In this document: positions 14,105-29,184 of the stretch, piece after piece
Layout of the letters: the number at the start of each line of letters is the position of its first letter
Position numbering within the stretch: position 1 is the stretch's first letter
NCBI GenBank assembly: GCA_021613535.1
Contig: CP075494.1
Coordinates: 8,618,001-8,682,000, forward strand
DNA from: Adineta vaga
Lineage: Eukaryota; Rotifera
Direction of reading: 5' to 3'
DNA length: 64,000 nucleotides
Translations under genes and position numbers: made by a program
Notes under the pieces: model-generated
Databases searched by the model: none
What the model saw: the letters and a program-made list of their open reading frames with translations, nothing else
Told to the model about the DNA's origin: nothing

Positions 14105-15100
14105 ATGATACTATTCGTTCGACGATGCCCGAGAAAATATCACAGAACAGTCATTTTGATATTATTCTTATTTCTTTTTCTTTCAATCAACTATTTATCA
14201 AATACTAATGATTACACTGCTCCACCATCATCTCAATTAATTCAACCATTAGATCGTTCATCGTTATTACATATCAATGGTAATGAAACAAATTTAGGTA
14301 AAATATCTACAGTCTATCTTATTAATCTACCAACGCGTGATGACCGACGAACTGAATCAATAGCATTATTGCAAAGATTAAATTTTGATGCATTCATTGT
14401 TCCTGCATATTCAATTTATTCTCGAGAAATTCTTTCTCGACAAGATTTTCATCTCTTTTTTACAATAACAGAATTAGCTTGTTGGGCAAGTCATATGCGT
14501 TTATGGATGACCATTTCAAATACGACATCGTGTCTTAATAAAACTTGGTCACTTATTTTCGAAGATGATATTGATTTAGAAACAATGACACCACAAATAA
14601 TACAATCGTTTCCAGATTCAATTTGGAATGAAGCCGATCTAATCTATCTTGGTCATTGTGCAAATCCACCTGGAAAATTACTCTATCAATCATCTAAATA
14701 TTCCTATCGTATTCATCAAGCTCTTCATCCAAGTTGTACGCATGCGTATGCAATTCGATCAGACACAGCAAGAAAACTTGTTTATCTTCTATCGAAACCA
14801 TCAAAACCAATTGATAATTCTTTAGTTAAACTTGTAAATAATCATCAATTAGTTGCTTATAGTATCCATCCACCTTTAGCTATGCAAAAGCCAGTTTCAC
14901 AACAAAATCCATCGAATGTCAATCGCATCAATCGAGATTCATGGATTTATCATATACAATTTTCTATTTATACATTTTTACAATGGCTAAATGGTGTTGA
15001 ATTGTATGATACATTGAAAAATTCAACATTGAAAATAGCAAATTTTACCAATGCAAAACATTGGAGAGCAAAATATGAAAAAGGAATATGGAAATATTAG
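14105..15100 (+). CDS. GT25-type glycosyltransferase, type II membrane protein
   Basis: Single exon, 331 aa. I start at the ATG on 14105 because the open frame further upstream has no ATG. A short basic cytosolic tail (MILFVRRCPRKYHR) precedes one signal-anchor helix (VILILFLFLFLSINYLS), so the enzyme should sit in the Golgi or ER with a luminal catalytic domain. Family-25 hallmarks: VYLINLPTRDDRR near the start of the domain, AYSIYSREILSRQ, ELACWASHMRLW, and the acidic metal/nucleotide motif IFEDDIDLE; HPSCTHAYAIR follows. GT25 members include collagen beta-galactosyltransferases and bacterial LPS transferases. This short single-domain form could be either an animal offshoot or an acquired gene. 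The substrate is unknown. Confidence 0.8.
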   Translation: MILFVRRCPRKYHRTVILILFLFLFLSINYLSNTNDYTAPPSSQLIQPLDRSSLLHINGNETNLGKISTVYLINLPTRDDRRTESIALLQRLNFDAFIVPAYSIYSREILSRQDFHLFFTITELACWASHMRLWMTISNTTSCLNKTWSLIFEDDIDLETMTPQIIQSFPDSIWNEADLIYLGHCANPPGKLLYQSSKYSYRIHQALHPSCTHAYAIRSDTARKLVYLLSKPSKPIDNSLVKLVNNHQLVAYSIHPPLAMQKPVSQQNPSNVNRINRDSWIYHIQFSIYTFLQWLNGVELYDTLKNSTLKIANFTNAKHWRAKYEKGIWKY

Positions 15101-16642
15101 CATTGATATTTATATCTTGACAAATAACACATGATTTCTAGTTTCTATCATATTGAAACGTAAGTTGAAGACGTTCATGAATTTACATCAATGTCTACTT
15201 TAAAACAATCTGAATATCGTATCTGAGTTTTTTTTAAAGTTCTTTAATCTATATAGTTGAAAGCATCGTGCGGGGATATTCAAAATGAGTTTGCCGGAAA
15301 TGACATGCTATCATAATGACATACATGTTGAGAAAAAGATTAATTCAGCGTTATTTTACTAACCATGAAAATTGAGTTATTTTTATCATGAAAACGAGAA
15401 ACCAATGAATATGTTTTTTTTATTCTGCAAAAGTTTGCACTCTGTATACGCCTTTCTCGTATAATATGAGTAAACGTTTATAAAAGAAAAATGAAAGATA
15501 ATCTCTTTGAGTAGATGAGACAGTACGAATGTTAGAAGAATATCTGAATATTAAATGTCTTTTCCAATCATTAGTTCATCAAGTAATTATCGAATCTTTT
15601 CTTTCTCTTTATTTCCTAGAAAACAATCCACGCTTAACATCTATTCAAGCCAATAACCGTGCGTCTTCCATGATTTCTTATTTATTAGTTAAAAAGAAAA
15701 GAATATGTCTTATTCTGATTAATGTGATTCCAAGAATTTGATGAATGTATTTTTTTTTACTTTTCTTCTATAATATAAAATTGTTCCTTTTACAAAGAAA
15801 AAGAACAGAATATTATGTGATGTATTTTTCTTGATGAATTGTAATAAAATTATCTGTTTGATTTCACATTTGAATTTGTAAAAAAACGATGGGATTAAAC
15901 TCATAATCAGAATAAACTTTTCGACATGAAACTATAAATGTAATGTAATAACATGGCTCAAGGTAGTTGATATGAGATTTAAGTTTGAGATTATAAAAAT
16001 GAATGCATTGATAAGCTTACTTTTGTCATTGTTAATTCTATATAGAGAAAAAAAAGATCATATTTATGAAACTTTAGAAAATATACAAAAGAGTCTTATA
16101 GGTATCAATAAAATTTACTGCCGTTGGAAAAAAAGGTGAACTACTAAGAATGTACTCATGCTCAACTATTCATTGAACAATAGGAGAAATACCTCAAACA
16201 TATTGTTTAAATATTTTATTACAGCTTGATTTCTATTACACTAATCAACGAATGTTACGCGTAAATTTTTTGCAACGTAATCCTTTAGTAACGACATCTA
16301 TAGTTCGTCTATTCAAAATCAAATCATACGAATTGTAAAACTACTTCCTTTCCGTTTTTGTAATTCGATTTTATAAAATCAATTTAAAAAACGTATTTTT
16401 TCCGAAAAATTAAAGCGCCATCTAACTAATGATCATTTTAGTACAGTTTCTTTGATTGGCTAACTAATCCAATTGAATTACTTTCTGACTTGCTGCCATT
16501 TGTTTATTTGTTTTATCTTTGTTCTTACTATAATCGACTGTCAGTGTCAGTCAGTCATTTAATCACTTCACTTTGATTTGTTAAGTATCTTATTAGCATA
16601 TTCTTTCTTTCTTTTTTTTGCGATTACTTTTTCGAATGTTGA
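15101..16642. other. Intergenic region, nothing firm
   Basis: About 1.5 kb AT-rich. A 70-codon frame at 15529-15741 has no known family. The last 250 bp before CtBP contain a pyrimidine-rich leader-like stretch. Confidence 0.4.
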
Positions 16643-18295
<1,653 letters not shown>

Positions 18296-20927
18296 TTCGC
18301 ATTCAACTTTATTATTTCTATGTTCTTTTTCACTTCTCATATGTTGTACATTGATTTCATTGTAGTTTGCTTCTGTATGTTTGTCTGTAGTTTTCTTCTC
18401 TGTTTTGTTTCCTTTTCATTCCACATAAATCTTATATATATATATATATATATGTGTGTTTCGTGTGGAATCTCTCTCTCTCTCACTTTGTCATATGTCT
18501 CTTTAAATACTTGTTTGTTTCGGCTTCTAAAGTAATTTCTTTTCTTCGACTTAAATCAATAGCTCCCCTCTTCTTTCCATCTAACAAACATACAAATAAA
18601 ACATGTATTCATGAATACGATATGAAAGATAACTATCTATGTTCAAAACACTTATTTTTCAAATGTAAACATAACAACTCCTATGATACATAAAATAAAT
18701 GATTTTATTATTGATAAAAATAGATATGTGTGCATATTCATACTATTTATACCAACCGTATTATTTTCTTCCGATATAGAAGGAATTTTTATCTCATTCT
18801 TTGAAACTTCCACTATATATATATATATTAACTGACATATTCAAAATGGTTTTGTTTATATAACTAAAACAAGCGATCTTCTTCAATAAATGTCATTAAT
18901 GACACGAAATATTAAAGTTAACAGACGAATCGATACGATGTCTTGCAATCGTATGTCAAAGAAAAAGTATGTGGGTGTATATAATAATAAAGATTTGCAG
19001 CTGTTAATTTGTAAATGATGTACTGATGTAAATGAATTCGAACATAAAAACTCGCCGTCGATAATATCGGAAATGATGATATAAATAATCCATAACAAAT
19101 TAAACGATAATTAGTGATTGCTTGGTATCATTTAATAAACAATGACGGTGCTATTCTCGCCAAATAAGCTTATACATTCGGTACTAAGATTTACGACTGC
19201 TACACAGATCATAGGTCTATTTCTTTAGGGAAAGACTTGCATTAGCCACTAATATATAGCAATATATATATATATATTGCTTAAGTGCTGTTACTTTCCG
19301 GAAAGAATGAATCTTCACTCCGTTTTACATGTTTTGTCCATTGATATAAACTCTTCCGTAGCTGTTAGTTAACGTCCATTGTCTTAGAACTCTATCCAAT
19401 AATTTACTTATCTATGAGAACAATGAACAATCAATAAAAATTTTGAGAACCATTTATCAATCCATTAATATTCATTAATAAATAATTACAAAGATCTATT
19501 TTTCTTCTCCTTTTTTTCAAGTGTTCATTTCCTACAATGTTTATCTTTTCTTTTGACCATTAGAAGATATTTGTCATTCTAATCGACGATCTTAGTTTTT
19601 CCGAAAAAAAAGAACCTTGACGGATTTACACACATTAAACAATTGATTACCTTAAAAGATGATGTTTATTTAAAGTACTCTTCCATTCATTTCCATGAAA
19701 CTATGCTTGCAACAAGTGTGAATAAAACGTAAGTAAAGAGATTCTACACATTTCTACAACTGATAGTTGTTCTAGTTCGCTTGGAATTCTATATCAATAG
19801 TATCATGCGTTCTTAATAGATATCTTAGCAGTGATCTTGATTCTCTTTACAGAAATTATTTCAGGTCATCTATTTGATTAAGAAGTGTACCGACGACATT
19901 CCCATCGAGTAAACAGATGTTAAGATTTCCAGAATTGATACATTTTTCTCTGCCATTTCGAATAAGTGTTAATATAACAGATATTAACATCTAATGTTAA
20001 TTAGATTTTGTGTAAAGTAAATGATGCTTTACGTATATATTCAGATCAAAGTCTATACTTGTAATCTTCATGGTCAATAATGACTTTGAACGAAGTGTCA
20101 AACGTCTAGGAAATGATTTCATTTCTCGTTTAGATTATCTTAATAAATGTCAATTGATCTTTCACGTTATTAATAATAAACATTTCTTTCTCGAAGTTTT
20201 ATTTTCCTATAAACATGAGAAAAGCATATTTCCAGTTTTATATTACACATTAGTATTGAATCAACATACGCTCGTTTAATTGCTTAACATATGGCTAATA
20301 TAAAAAAGAAGCATCACTAGTTATCGTTACAAGACTGATGTGAAGATCTATCGTCATGCTGATTAACAGCAAAACAAAATTGATTTGAATTCGATCTCTA
20401 TATCCCATTCTATCCATTTTTCCTTTCTGTTCTTATCAATTCTGCAATTTTATATATAATCAGTCAAGAAAATATCAACGGATGTAAAGATAATAATGAA
20501 AGTTCAATATTAGAATAGAGAGAAGAAAAAAAACCTAAGAGAAAGAAAAAAGTCTAGTTAAAAGCAGCACAATTAAGAGACAAAAAAAAATTCCATCTCG
20601 TTGTCTCTTTCTCTCTGGCTCGTTTCTCGATGCGCTTCATAGCTATCAACATCAATAATATCGGGATTCTTTCTTTTGTTGTGCTCTTGTCTCTTGTCAA
20701 TGAAGGGAAGATAAAGACAATGGACTTTTCTTTAGGCTTGTCTTGCTTCTTTGATTTTCCATCCATCCCTTTCTTTGTGATATTTCAATGACAAAGCAAT
20801 AGCAGTAATGTGCGCACGAAAGACAATCGATATATATATATATAATGGTCACAAGTGTTAGAAAGTGACGTATGTTCGAGATTTCCGTTCTTAACGATTG
20901 ATGAATACGAATCGATAGTTCAAACGC
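18296..20927. other. Long intergenic region with AT microsatellites
   Basis: Contains (TA)n tracts near 18433-18455 and 18816-18829, and a perfect AT palindrome at about 19258-19280 (gcaatatatat..atatattgc). The frame at 20070-20279 has no resemblance to anything known. It probably includes CtBP 3' UTR and Kv channel 5' regulatory DNA. Confidence 0.4.
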
Positions 20928-23900
20928 ATGGGAACTCCAGTCACCATTCAAATTGCTGCATCTTCAAACTATAATGATTAGTAAGTAAAAAATAAGAAAA
21001 GGAAAATCATGAGAAAATAGGGATTAATTTTATTAAATAGAAAAGTTCTATTTTAAGTAAATTGGTTAAATGATTCAAAAGAAATTACATTGATAATTTT
21101 CGATTTACATCTCTTTTATAAACTAATCATCTTTTCTGCATGAATAGATCAGACTAAATCTTACTAAAATCTTCTTTGTTTTCTAACCATCTGATAACAT
21201 TTGATTTTTTGAAAAGAAAAAGAAATGAAAAATTAATAACTAGATTATATTTCATTTGACTTTTTTTTCATTTTCTAGCGATAGTCAAACAAACCATCGA
21301 CGTCCAATAAATGAACGTCGTGATCATGAAAATGTTTTATTATATAATTATGACGGTAGTCAACATACAAAATATGGTACAAGTCCATTATCGTAAGTTT
21401 TCCGTTTCATGGCAAAAGCTTGTTCTTATTATCTAATTTAATAATAAACATAACAATACTTATTTGAAAGTGAAGAAGCACTTGATTGAAGGAAAAATCA
21501 TATCTGTTATTTACAAATAGATTGATCGAAAAAAGAAAATCAACTTCGATTTTTCTCAAGGTCAATATTTATTTGTAAAAGAATTATTCAATTATACCAT
21601 TGAATTAGTCATTTTTTTTGTCTTTCTCATTTTTTCCTTTACTATCGTTATTTTATTAGACTTAGCTTTTATTCCGTCAATGTTGCTACTGCTACTACTA
21701 CAACTCCTATTCTTCTTCTTCTTCTTCTTTCTTTTTTTTTTATCAACATAGTTCGTATATATATTCTTTAGGAAAGAACGAGTAAAAAGAAAGGGAAAAA
21801 AAAGAAAGAACTAATGTGCTTTTCTATTAAGCTCACAGCACTAGCTTGTTAGTAATATGCAAGAATAATATGCGTAATGCTAATACCCTCAGCGTCGGTT
21901 CGTCGTCGCGCTCAATGAAATTTTCGACACGACACGCATGTGCTTTCTCGCTCGTTCCGACTGTTGTGCTGTGATGATAGTATTAGTAGCAGGCGTATTG
22001 TATAATAAAATGCGAGAAAGTAGAAGAAAAAGAAGAAAAAAACAAAGGGTAGGAAAGGAAGAGAGAGAGCGAGAGAGAGAAGGGAAGAGAAGAGAGAAGA
22101 GAAAGACTATGTGAGCGCATGTTCATCATCAGACGCGAATGCTTTTACACTGCCTTTCTTTCTCCTTGACTATGCAATGAGAAAAGACGAGGCCCATGCG
22201 ACTGACGACGAAGGAAAATGGAGAGTATAGGAGTGACTATTGCCGTTTTCAAACGCAAGCAAAATAAAGCGCTACTCGTTTCATGTGTGTGTGTTGACTT
22301 CCGAGTATGATATACAACAAGTGATTGGTAATCTTCTAAAATAATATTCAAACAAATTTTTACACGTATATTTAAATACCTGAACAAAAAACTCTTTTCA
22401 AAATGACGATGGCAACGGTTTGGCAACATGTTTCGTTGAACGATCATCCAATGTAAGTAGAAAAGAATAGTGATTTGTAAATATGATAAAAACAGCTTTT
22501 ATCATTATTTGCTTATGTCACCCATAAACGATTCGATATTTTGCGTATATCGTACTCAGTTGTCTTAGATCGACATACAAGCAACGGAACGAAGACACTT
22601 CGTAGCCACAAATTCCTTTCCTCTCTCTCTCTCTTTTTTTTCTTGTCACTAACATACGATTTTCTGGCGTTCGATTGACGTTCGCGTGTTGCTTTTTTTT
22701 CATATTATTAGAAAGAAAAGAATTAAATATAAAGACAGAAACTATATTACCATGTATAAATTACAATCATTCGTGTCTTCTATAGATCTACATATTGTTA
22801 GAAGTGAACTAGGAAAAAGAAGAAGAAGAAATAACAACAGCACTCAAGCATTTGTAATTTTTTTAGTCAAGAAGCTTTCTGTATATGATAGTCTTCTTTG
22901 AAAGAGATGTCTACTAAGTGCATGTTATTAATGGGCTAAAAGTCGAAGATGATTTTGTTCAATTTCGAAGAACAAAAAAACCGGATAAATGATGAAATGT
23001 GGTGAAAGATTAATTATTTGTATTCTTAGAATATTGTTTAGGTTTTGTTTGTCAAGGATAAAGAATTCTAATTACTCTTTCATAATATAATTTGATTTTG
23101 AACTCAACGTTCTACTTAATTCTTTGATTGATATAACTACGTCGTTCACTCAGGAAAATTAGATATGAAGAAAAGAGAAACTCAAAGAGAGAGACAGAGA
23201 GAGAGAAAGAAAGAGAGACATAGAAACATAGTCAAGCACAACATTTGAAATTGAAACAATAGAGAAAAGGTCATTTATGATGATAGATGAATTGGCTCGA
23301 TGATAGAGAAAATATTGTATTAGTAACTGAAGTGATTATTGTTCTCTCGGGTTTTTTCGATGTTTTGACGTCACTAAAGGATACGACAGAAATGCAAGCT
23401 TAAGATTAGTAACATCTCCTATTACACATCGTTTGCGACTTTCGGTATCCTTCTTCTTCTATTCTATCTCTTCATTTCTGCTTTTCTGTTCTTATTAATA
23501 TTTACTGTTATTGGTCTTATGTATATGTGGTGCCATTAGGAAACGTCATTTTCAGATTCTTTCTTCTTTTTTTGCTTGTCTAATCTTTCTATGCTTTTCT
23601 CGTGACTATTGATATCATCTTTCTTCTCGAGAATAAATCGACTTAGAAATCCATCAATCAATATACCTCTGAAAACAGCTGTGATTTTCTAATGATTCTT
23701 ACTGATCGATCTCTGTAAGTGTTGATCTTTCTTTTCTCCATTAATTATTGAAATCTTTCCATTCGTAAACAAAAGCGGTCATGAAACAACACGTCGACGT
23801 GGTGTCGATTTTAATAATGATCAGTCATCAAATGCCGCCCGATCAACCGGTCGACATATGTCTCTTGTTCACCATGGTCCAATACATGATCTTTCAAATG

Positions 23901-24943
23901 GTATCAATACTTCCACACCGTTCGATGGTGAAATACCACGAACATCTACTGTTAATTGTCTTGTACCCGGTAGTATAGCCGTTACTGGCAGGTGAGATAA
24001 AATCGACTAGAAGAAAAAGAAAATCAAATCATGTTTATTTATAAGTGATGACTTGATGTTGATTGACATTTGATAATCTTTGCTTATCATTATTGTTAAT
24101 ATTATTATTATGTGTTATAGTGAAGTTTATTATTTCTAAAATGAGTGACAAGGATTAATGTGTATATTATTGATAGACTAAGAGATAAATCAAATATTGA
24201 GACTTGCTTTTTTTCTTCTTCTTTGTTTATAATAATGGTGAGAAATTCTTTAGTGATATAAATATATGTTGGATAAATCTGCGTAGTTTAGCTTGTAGTT
24301 ATTCGTATATATGTAAGAAATAACTTTTTCTTTTAATTTAACTAAAAGTAGCGGATGTTATAAATGAAATGAAAGGTTCTTTTTCTTGCTAGGATTCAAA
24401 TCGTTCTTGAATTTTAATAATTGAAAAAGACATGAATTTCTATTAGTTGTTTTCAAAATCTATAATTTAAACCGTATTTAAATGTCATTTTCAAACGATC
24501 TATTATTTCGAAGAAATAGCTTCTTTTTTTTTCTTGTTCTTATGACATTAAACATAGAGAGAGCTATTAATAAATGATATGCATCTGCATATTCGAGTCC
24601 AGATAATCATTATACAGCAATGACATTTTGCATTCTAGTCTTTATTTAGAAATAATCATCGTCTACATTCTTTCTTTTAATAAAACGAGATTCCTATTGA
24701 TTAATCTTTACATATAAAAAAGAATTGGTCAAGCTAGAAATTTCACCAAGAATTGTTTACATTGATCGGATATGTGTATATGTTAATACGATTAGAAAGT
24801 GGTCAGAAAAAGAAAACCTTGCCATTAAGACATTCTGTGTTGTACAGATGCGTATTAATATAACCTTGTTTGACGAACGTCGTTGTCATCATTTGTCCTC
24901 TTTACGTCTTATCGGTGGGATTTATAGATGTGGAAATAATTGG

Positions 24944-24980
<37 letters not shown>

Positions 24981-27814
24981 AGAGAAGAAAGAGACAAGAG
25001 ATATTCTAGTCTTTTTCTCGACAGTTCTTTCTGTTGTCATTGCTTCAACTAAATCTTACTGTTATTAGAATTATTGTTTTCTTGTTGACGACATGCTTAC
25101 AAGCAATCTTCAGCTTATCAACGATGAAGTAGAAGAAATGTGAATCTAATAGCTTAATTAACCTTTTCTTTATTCTATCTATTCATCTTTTACGATCATT
25201 ATTTTTTCTTTCTCATCATCACCGCTGGATCTCTTGAGTAACAGACACTATTGGTTGTTATCTGTTGCTTTTCTTCTTTTTCCAAACGTGTCATTGTATG
25301 CATGCTCGAACGAGGATGTTGTCTGTGTTGGTGTTGCTCCGGGGAGCAAAATCATGACACATGTTGTTCTCTAGTTTTGTTTGCCAATACTAGTTATTTC
25401 AAAGAACAACTGCTCATGCTGTGAGTAATATCTTGAAAATTAGCTCTATTCATTTTCTCGAAAGAAAATGAAAAGAAAATAAATAAATAAATAAATATGT
25501 ATGTATGTATTCGATTTGTTTTTTTAATTTTGTTTCGTCTATAGGGCATTTTCTCGTCCATTGGATGAAGAGTTAACCCTTGAAGAACAATTAGAAGCAT
25601 CCAAACATCCCGACTACGAATCAACGGAACGTGTTGTTATCAATGTATCCGGCTTAAAATTTGAAACACAATTACAAACATTGAATAATTTTCCTCGAAC
25701 ATTACTGGGCAATCCTTCACGACGTGTTTGCTTTTTTGATCCATTACGAAATGAATATTTTTTTGATCGAAATCGACCGAGTTTCGATGCTATTCTCTAT
25801 TTTTATCAATCCAATGGTCGACTTCGACGACCAAATCATGTACCTATTGGTAAACGAATAATAATGAAATCCGTTCCTAAATATCTACGTTTTTGTTCTT
25901 GTTCTAGATGTGTTTACAGAAGAAATCAAATTTTTTGAATTAGGCGAAGATGCATTTAATAAATTCCGTGAAGATGAAGGTTTTATTAAAGAAGAAGAAC
26001 GTATATTACCCAAACCTGAAGTTCAACGCAAGATTTGGCTTCTCTTCGAATATCCTGAAACGTCACAATGGGCACGTGTTATTGCTCTGATATCTGTCAT
26101 TGTTATTCTTATGTCAATTGTCATATTTTGTCTTGGTAAGTGATCGATTATGTACTCATTTTTACATTCAAGAATTCAAACTAGTACATGAATATATAAC
26201 CATCTGAAGCAAGAAGAATGATTAGAGACTTCAATCATAGCGATGATATAGAACCTAATCAATAAATCACTTTGACATTTTCGAAGTTGATCCATCATGA
26301 TGAATGCATGAATGATAAAGACGAGAAGATAACCTTGAGTTCGTTTTTTGCGTGCAAACCCTCGATTGATAAGTACATTCTATTATTCCTATAGGAGACA
26401 GGTTTTCTTCAAATCAAATCATACCGATCCGTAAGAAGTTACTCGAAGACCATGACAAATATCTAGCTACAGTTTTCTTCCTGTATATCGTCAAAATGAT
26501 GATTACGAAGATTGTTTAACAAAAAAATCAGAACATATATGTATTATTTTAAAAAGTTAAGCAAGACGTTAATTAGGTTAGCATTTAGTTAAACAAAAAG
26601 TCATCTTTCAAATGTCAAGTTATTTTTATCTACTTATATAGAAATAGACATTGTATATTTTCGTATTTTAGAAACCCTTCCTAAATTTAAACGTTATCGC
26701 GTTCGACCAGCTGACAATACATCTTATGATTCATCTCGTTTAACTATTGAAGAAGATGATATCCCTGAACTAACAGAACCATTTTTTATCATTGAAACAT
26801 GTTGTATTATATGGTTTTCATTTGAATTAATTGTTCGTCTTGCTTCATGTCCATTGAAACTTGTCTTTCTTAAATCAATGATGAATATTATTGATATCGT
26901 CGCTATTGTACCTTATTTCATAACATTATTTACCATCTTAGCTGAAGAAAAAACGAAATCAAATCAAGCAATGTCCTTAGCTATTCTACGTGTTATACGT
27001 CTTGTTCGCGTTTTTCGTATCTTTAAATTATCGAGACATTCAAAAGGTCTACAAATCTTAGGTCAAACATTGCGTGCAAGTATGCAAGAATTGGCTCTCT
27101 TGATATTTTTTCTCTTCATTGGTGTTATACTATTCTCATCGGCGGTTTACTTTGCTGAACAAGGAGAACCAGAATCATTTTTTAAATCTATACCTGATGC
27201 ATTCTGGTGGGCGATGATCACAATGACAACGGTATGCTAATAGTTTTTGATCAGAATATATTTATTTAATTCTCATATTTCTAATCATCTTTAAATATCT
27301 TTAGGTTGGGTATGGAGATATGAGACCAGTCGGTATTTTTGGTAAAATTGTTGGTTCGATGTGTGCTATTGCCGGTGTTCTTACAATTGCTTTGCCGGTA
27401 CCTGTTATTGTATCGAATTTTAACTATTTCTATCATCGAGATATTGATTCCGAAGAACAAAAAGATATCAAATATTCGAGTGCAGGGACATGTACTCCAC
27501 CCGCTGGTGATATGACAACAGATCAATTTGCATTATCAATACCAGGAAGTAGTAGTGGTGGAGGAATACTAAAAGGAAAGAAATCGATTTCATCTATGGA
27601 TGGACATTATCATTTGGATGAATCAGATGCTTTTCTTCATTCATATTCTGTTGTTGACGATGCAACTTATCGTTCTCCAACTGCCAATCATAAAACGACC
27701 CGAACTTCTCCAACACAACAATTAACTCAAAGAAAAATTTCAGCAACCAATAATAATAATAATAATAGTCTACATACATCAACTGAACCATTGAATGTTG
27801 AAACAGACGTCTAG
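20928..27814 (+). CDS. Voltage-gated K+ channel, Shaker/Kv1 type
   Basis: Seven exons in the longest form: 20928-20980, 21279-21392, 23776-23991, 25545-25849, 25908-26135, 26672-27231, 27305-27814 (661 aa). The start [15 protein letters not shown] is preceded by an in-frame TAG. Tetramerisation T1 domain: [20 protein letters not shown] ... [21 protein letters not shown]1 is [21 protein letters not shown]2-S3 follow, S4 is [16 protein letters not shown] with the full gating charges, then S4-S5 and S5. The pore reads [14 protein letters not shown], where Shaker has Thr at the Arg position, and S6 carries PVPVIVSNF. The C-terminal tail ends ETDV, a class I PDZ ligand as in Shaker and mammalian Kv1. 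It should be a plasma-membrane delayed-rectifier or A-type channel clustered by PSD-95-like scaffolds. The intron inside the filter coding sequence and the long first introns are notable. Large introns carry GA microsatellites. Confidence 0.95.
21880..22402. promoter_or_regulatory. Candidate internal promoter ahead of Kv first exon B
   Basis: Inside the long Kv intron there is a locally GC/CpG-rich patch (21895-21985, e.g. ggttcgtcgtcgcgctc) followed by a purine (GA)n tract (about 22050-22108) and then the candidate first exon at 22403. It differs in base composition from the surrounding intron. The promoter function is inferred. Confidence 0.3.
22403..22452 (+). other. Candidate alternative first exon B of the Kv channel
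   Basis: ATG followed by 50 coding bases ([16 protein letters not shown] plus two bases) ends at a strong donor (gtaagt). It leaves phase 2, exactly the phase required by the common exon at 23776, which would give ..[12 protein letters not shown]. Confidence 0.5.
23692..23714 (+). other. Candidate alternative first exon C of the Kv channel
   Basis: A short ATG exon (MILTDRS plus two bases) ends at gtaagt, again in phase 2, only 61 nt before the common exon at 23776. That gap is a typical intron length here. It would give [17 protein letters not shown]. Because it is short, chance is harder to exclude than for exon B. Confidence 0.35.
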
Positions 27815-28555
27815 TGGAATATCACTGACTCATATCCGTCCACCTATTCTGATTAGTTTAATTAGCCTTTATTATTTATTAATTTGTCACTTACGTATAA
27901 TATATATATATATATATATATAATAGTCATTCTGTTGTGTATGCAGTTCATAACCGGTCTCGCAAACAAAAAAAATTGTAAAAGAAATTATTTAAAATGA
28001 TGTGTTCAGATAGAGAGAAGATAATTTAGCAATTGCAATTCGAATTAATGATTTATACTATGGAAATGAAAGACATGTGTTTTTTTTCCTTGTTCTGTTT
28101 GTGTTTTGAACGAAACCTTATTTTGATAGAAGAACAGAACTGTTTTGCCCAGTGTTTTTTTTGTAACTTTCTTTTTTTTTTGTGTAACAGATCTTAACTT
28201 TTATGATTATTGTTCTATTTTCTCATGTATATTTATGGACGTAATTTACACGTTTGTTCTTTGATAAAATGAAAAATGACAAAAAACATTGTACCGATCT
28301 GTAAACGAAAAAAATACAAACAGTAACTTGTTTATATTTCGCAAACAAAGTGAATGGGAATTCATTTATTTTTGAAATTGAATTAGAAAAATAAGTAATA
28401 TAGTTGTACTAGAGAAACTATTGCATGTTATTTGTAAAAACCAGAATATTTCTTAACCAATGATTATCTGAGAATAGAATTTTTGCTTTTATTTCATCGA
28501 AGAACAACATTTTTCTTCTCTCTTTCTTTTTTTAAAAATCATTTGTTTTCCATCA
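27815..28555. other. Kv 3' UTR and intergenic DNA
   Basis: A (TA)n tract at about 27899-27924 lies in the probable 3' UTR, followed by T-rich DNA. No gene seen. Confidence 0.4.
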
Positions 28556-29184
28556 ATGTCACCTATACGTTTAGTTCTATTAGCATACATTCTTGTTCAT
28601 TATTCTTCTTCTACAAATGACTTAACATTTCAAACTCAACCTCGACCCGTACGTATTAATAATCAAGATATTTATGTCATTAATGAAGCTAATTATATCG
28701 GTCAAGTTTTATATCGATATGATCGTATTCAATTGGCGTGCGAATGTTATACCGAAGAGAACGACATCAAATATAGTATCTATTGGACAATAAATAATAA
28801 AACGATCTCTCATTATAATAATTCCAATCATATTCAATTAGTTATGAATAAAACTAATGTAAAAGTACCAGTAACATATGTCGCATGTCATTGTGTATTT
28901 TATCGAACAAATTTTAATAAAATAACAAGTTATTATCAGTATAAACTCTATATAGGTAAGACAATAGATTGAAGATTTCGTCGTATTTATTATATATGAA
29001 ATTTTAAGATCTGGAAAGTGAACCATCATTAGAAATGATTCGATATTCTGTTCAAACAAGTATGATCAAAGCACATGTCGATGATTTTCTTCATCGTCAT
29101 GTTGTCGCAATTGTTAGTTTGGCTGTGGTCATGATTGGAATAACATTTTCATTGATTATTTTTAATTGGAGTGCTTTTCGCTAA
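28556..29184 (+). CDS. Orphan type I single-pass membrane protein
   Basis: Two exons (28556-28955, 29009-29184; 191 aa). A signal peptide (MSPIRLVLLAYILVHYSSST) is followed by about 120 extracellular residues with an Ig-like spacing: RIQLACECYTEEN, a Trp in YSIYWTINN, then VTYVACHCVFY, i.e. Cys..Trp..Cys plus an extra CxC pair on each strand. Four N-glycosylation sequons (NKT, NNS, NKT, and a later one) lie between. Near the C-terminus there is one transmembrane helix (VVAIVSLAVVMIGITFSLII) and a seven-residue cytosolic tail (FNWSAFR). No signalling motif is visible in the tail, so it may pair with another receptor or be an adhesion/recognition molecule. Family not recognised. Confidence 0.65.

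Larger units (their letters stand above)
22120..25500. repeat. Intronic microsatellites of the Kv gene
   Basis: Purine repeats (GA)n at about 23188-23220 and 24947-24986, (ATAA/ATGT)n around 25478-25510, and pyrimidine runs. The frames overlapping them are low-complexity artefacts (Arg-Glu runs). Confidence 0.6.

Noticed and set aside
15529-15741. 70-codon frame with an internal acceptor-like site
   Set aside because: No family resemblance and no supporting neighbouring exon.
24946-25052. Frames with Arg-Glu runs
   Set aside because: Translation of a (GA)n microsatellite inside a Kv intron.
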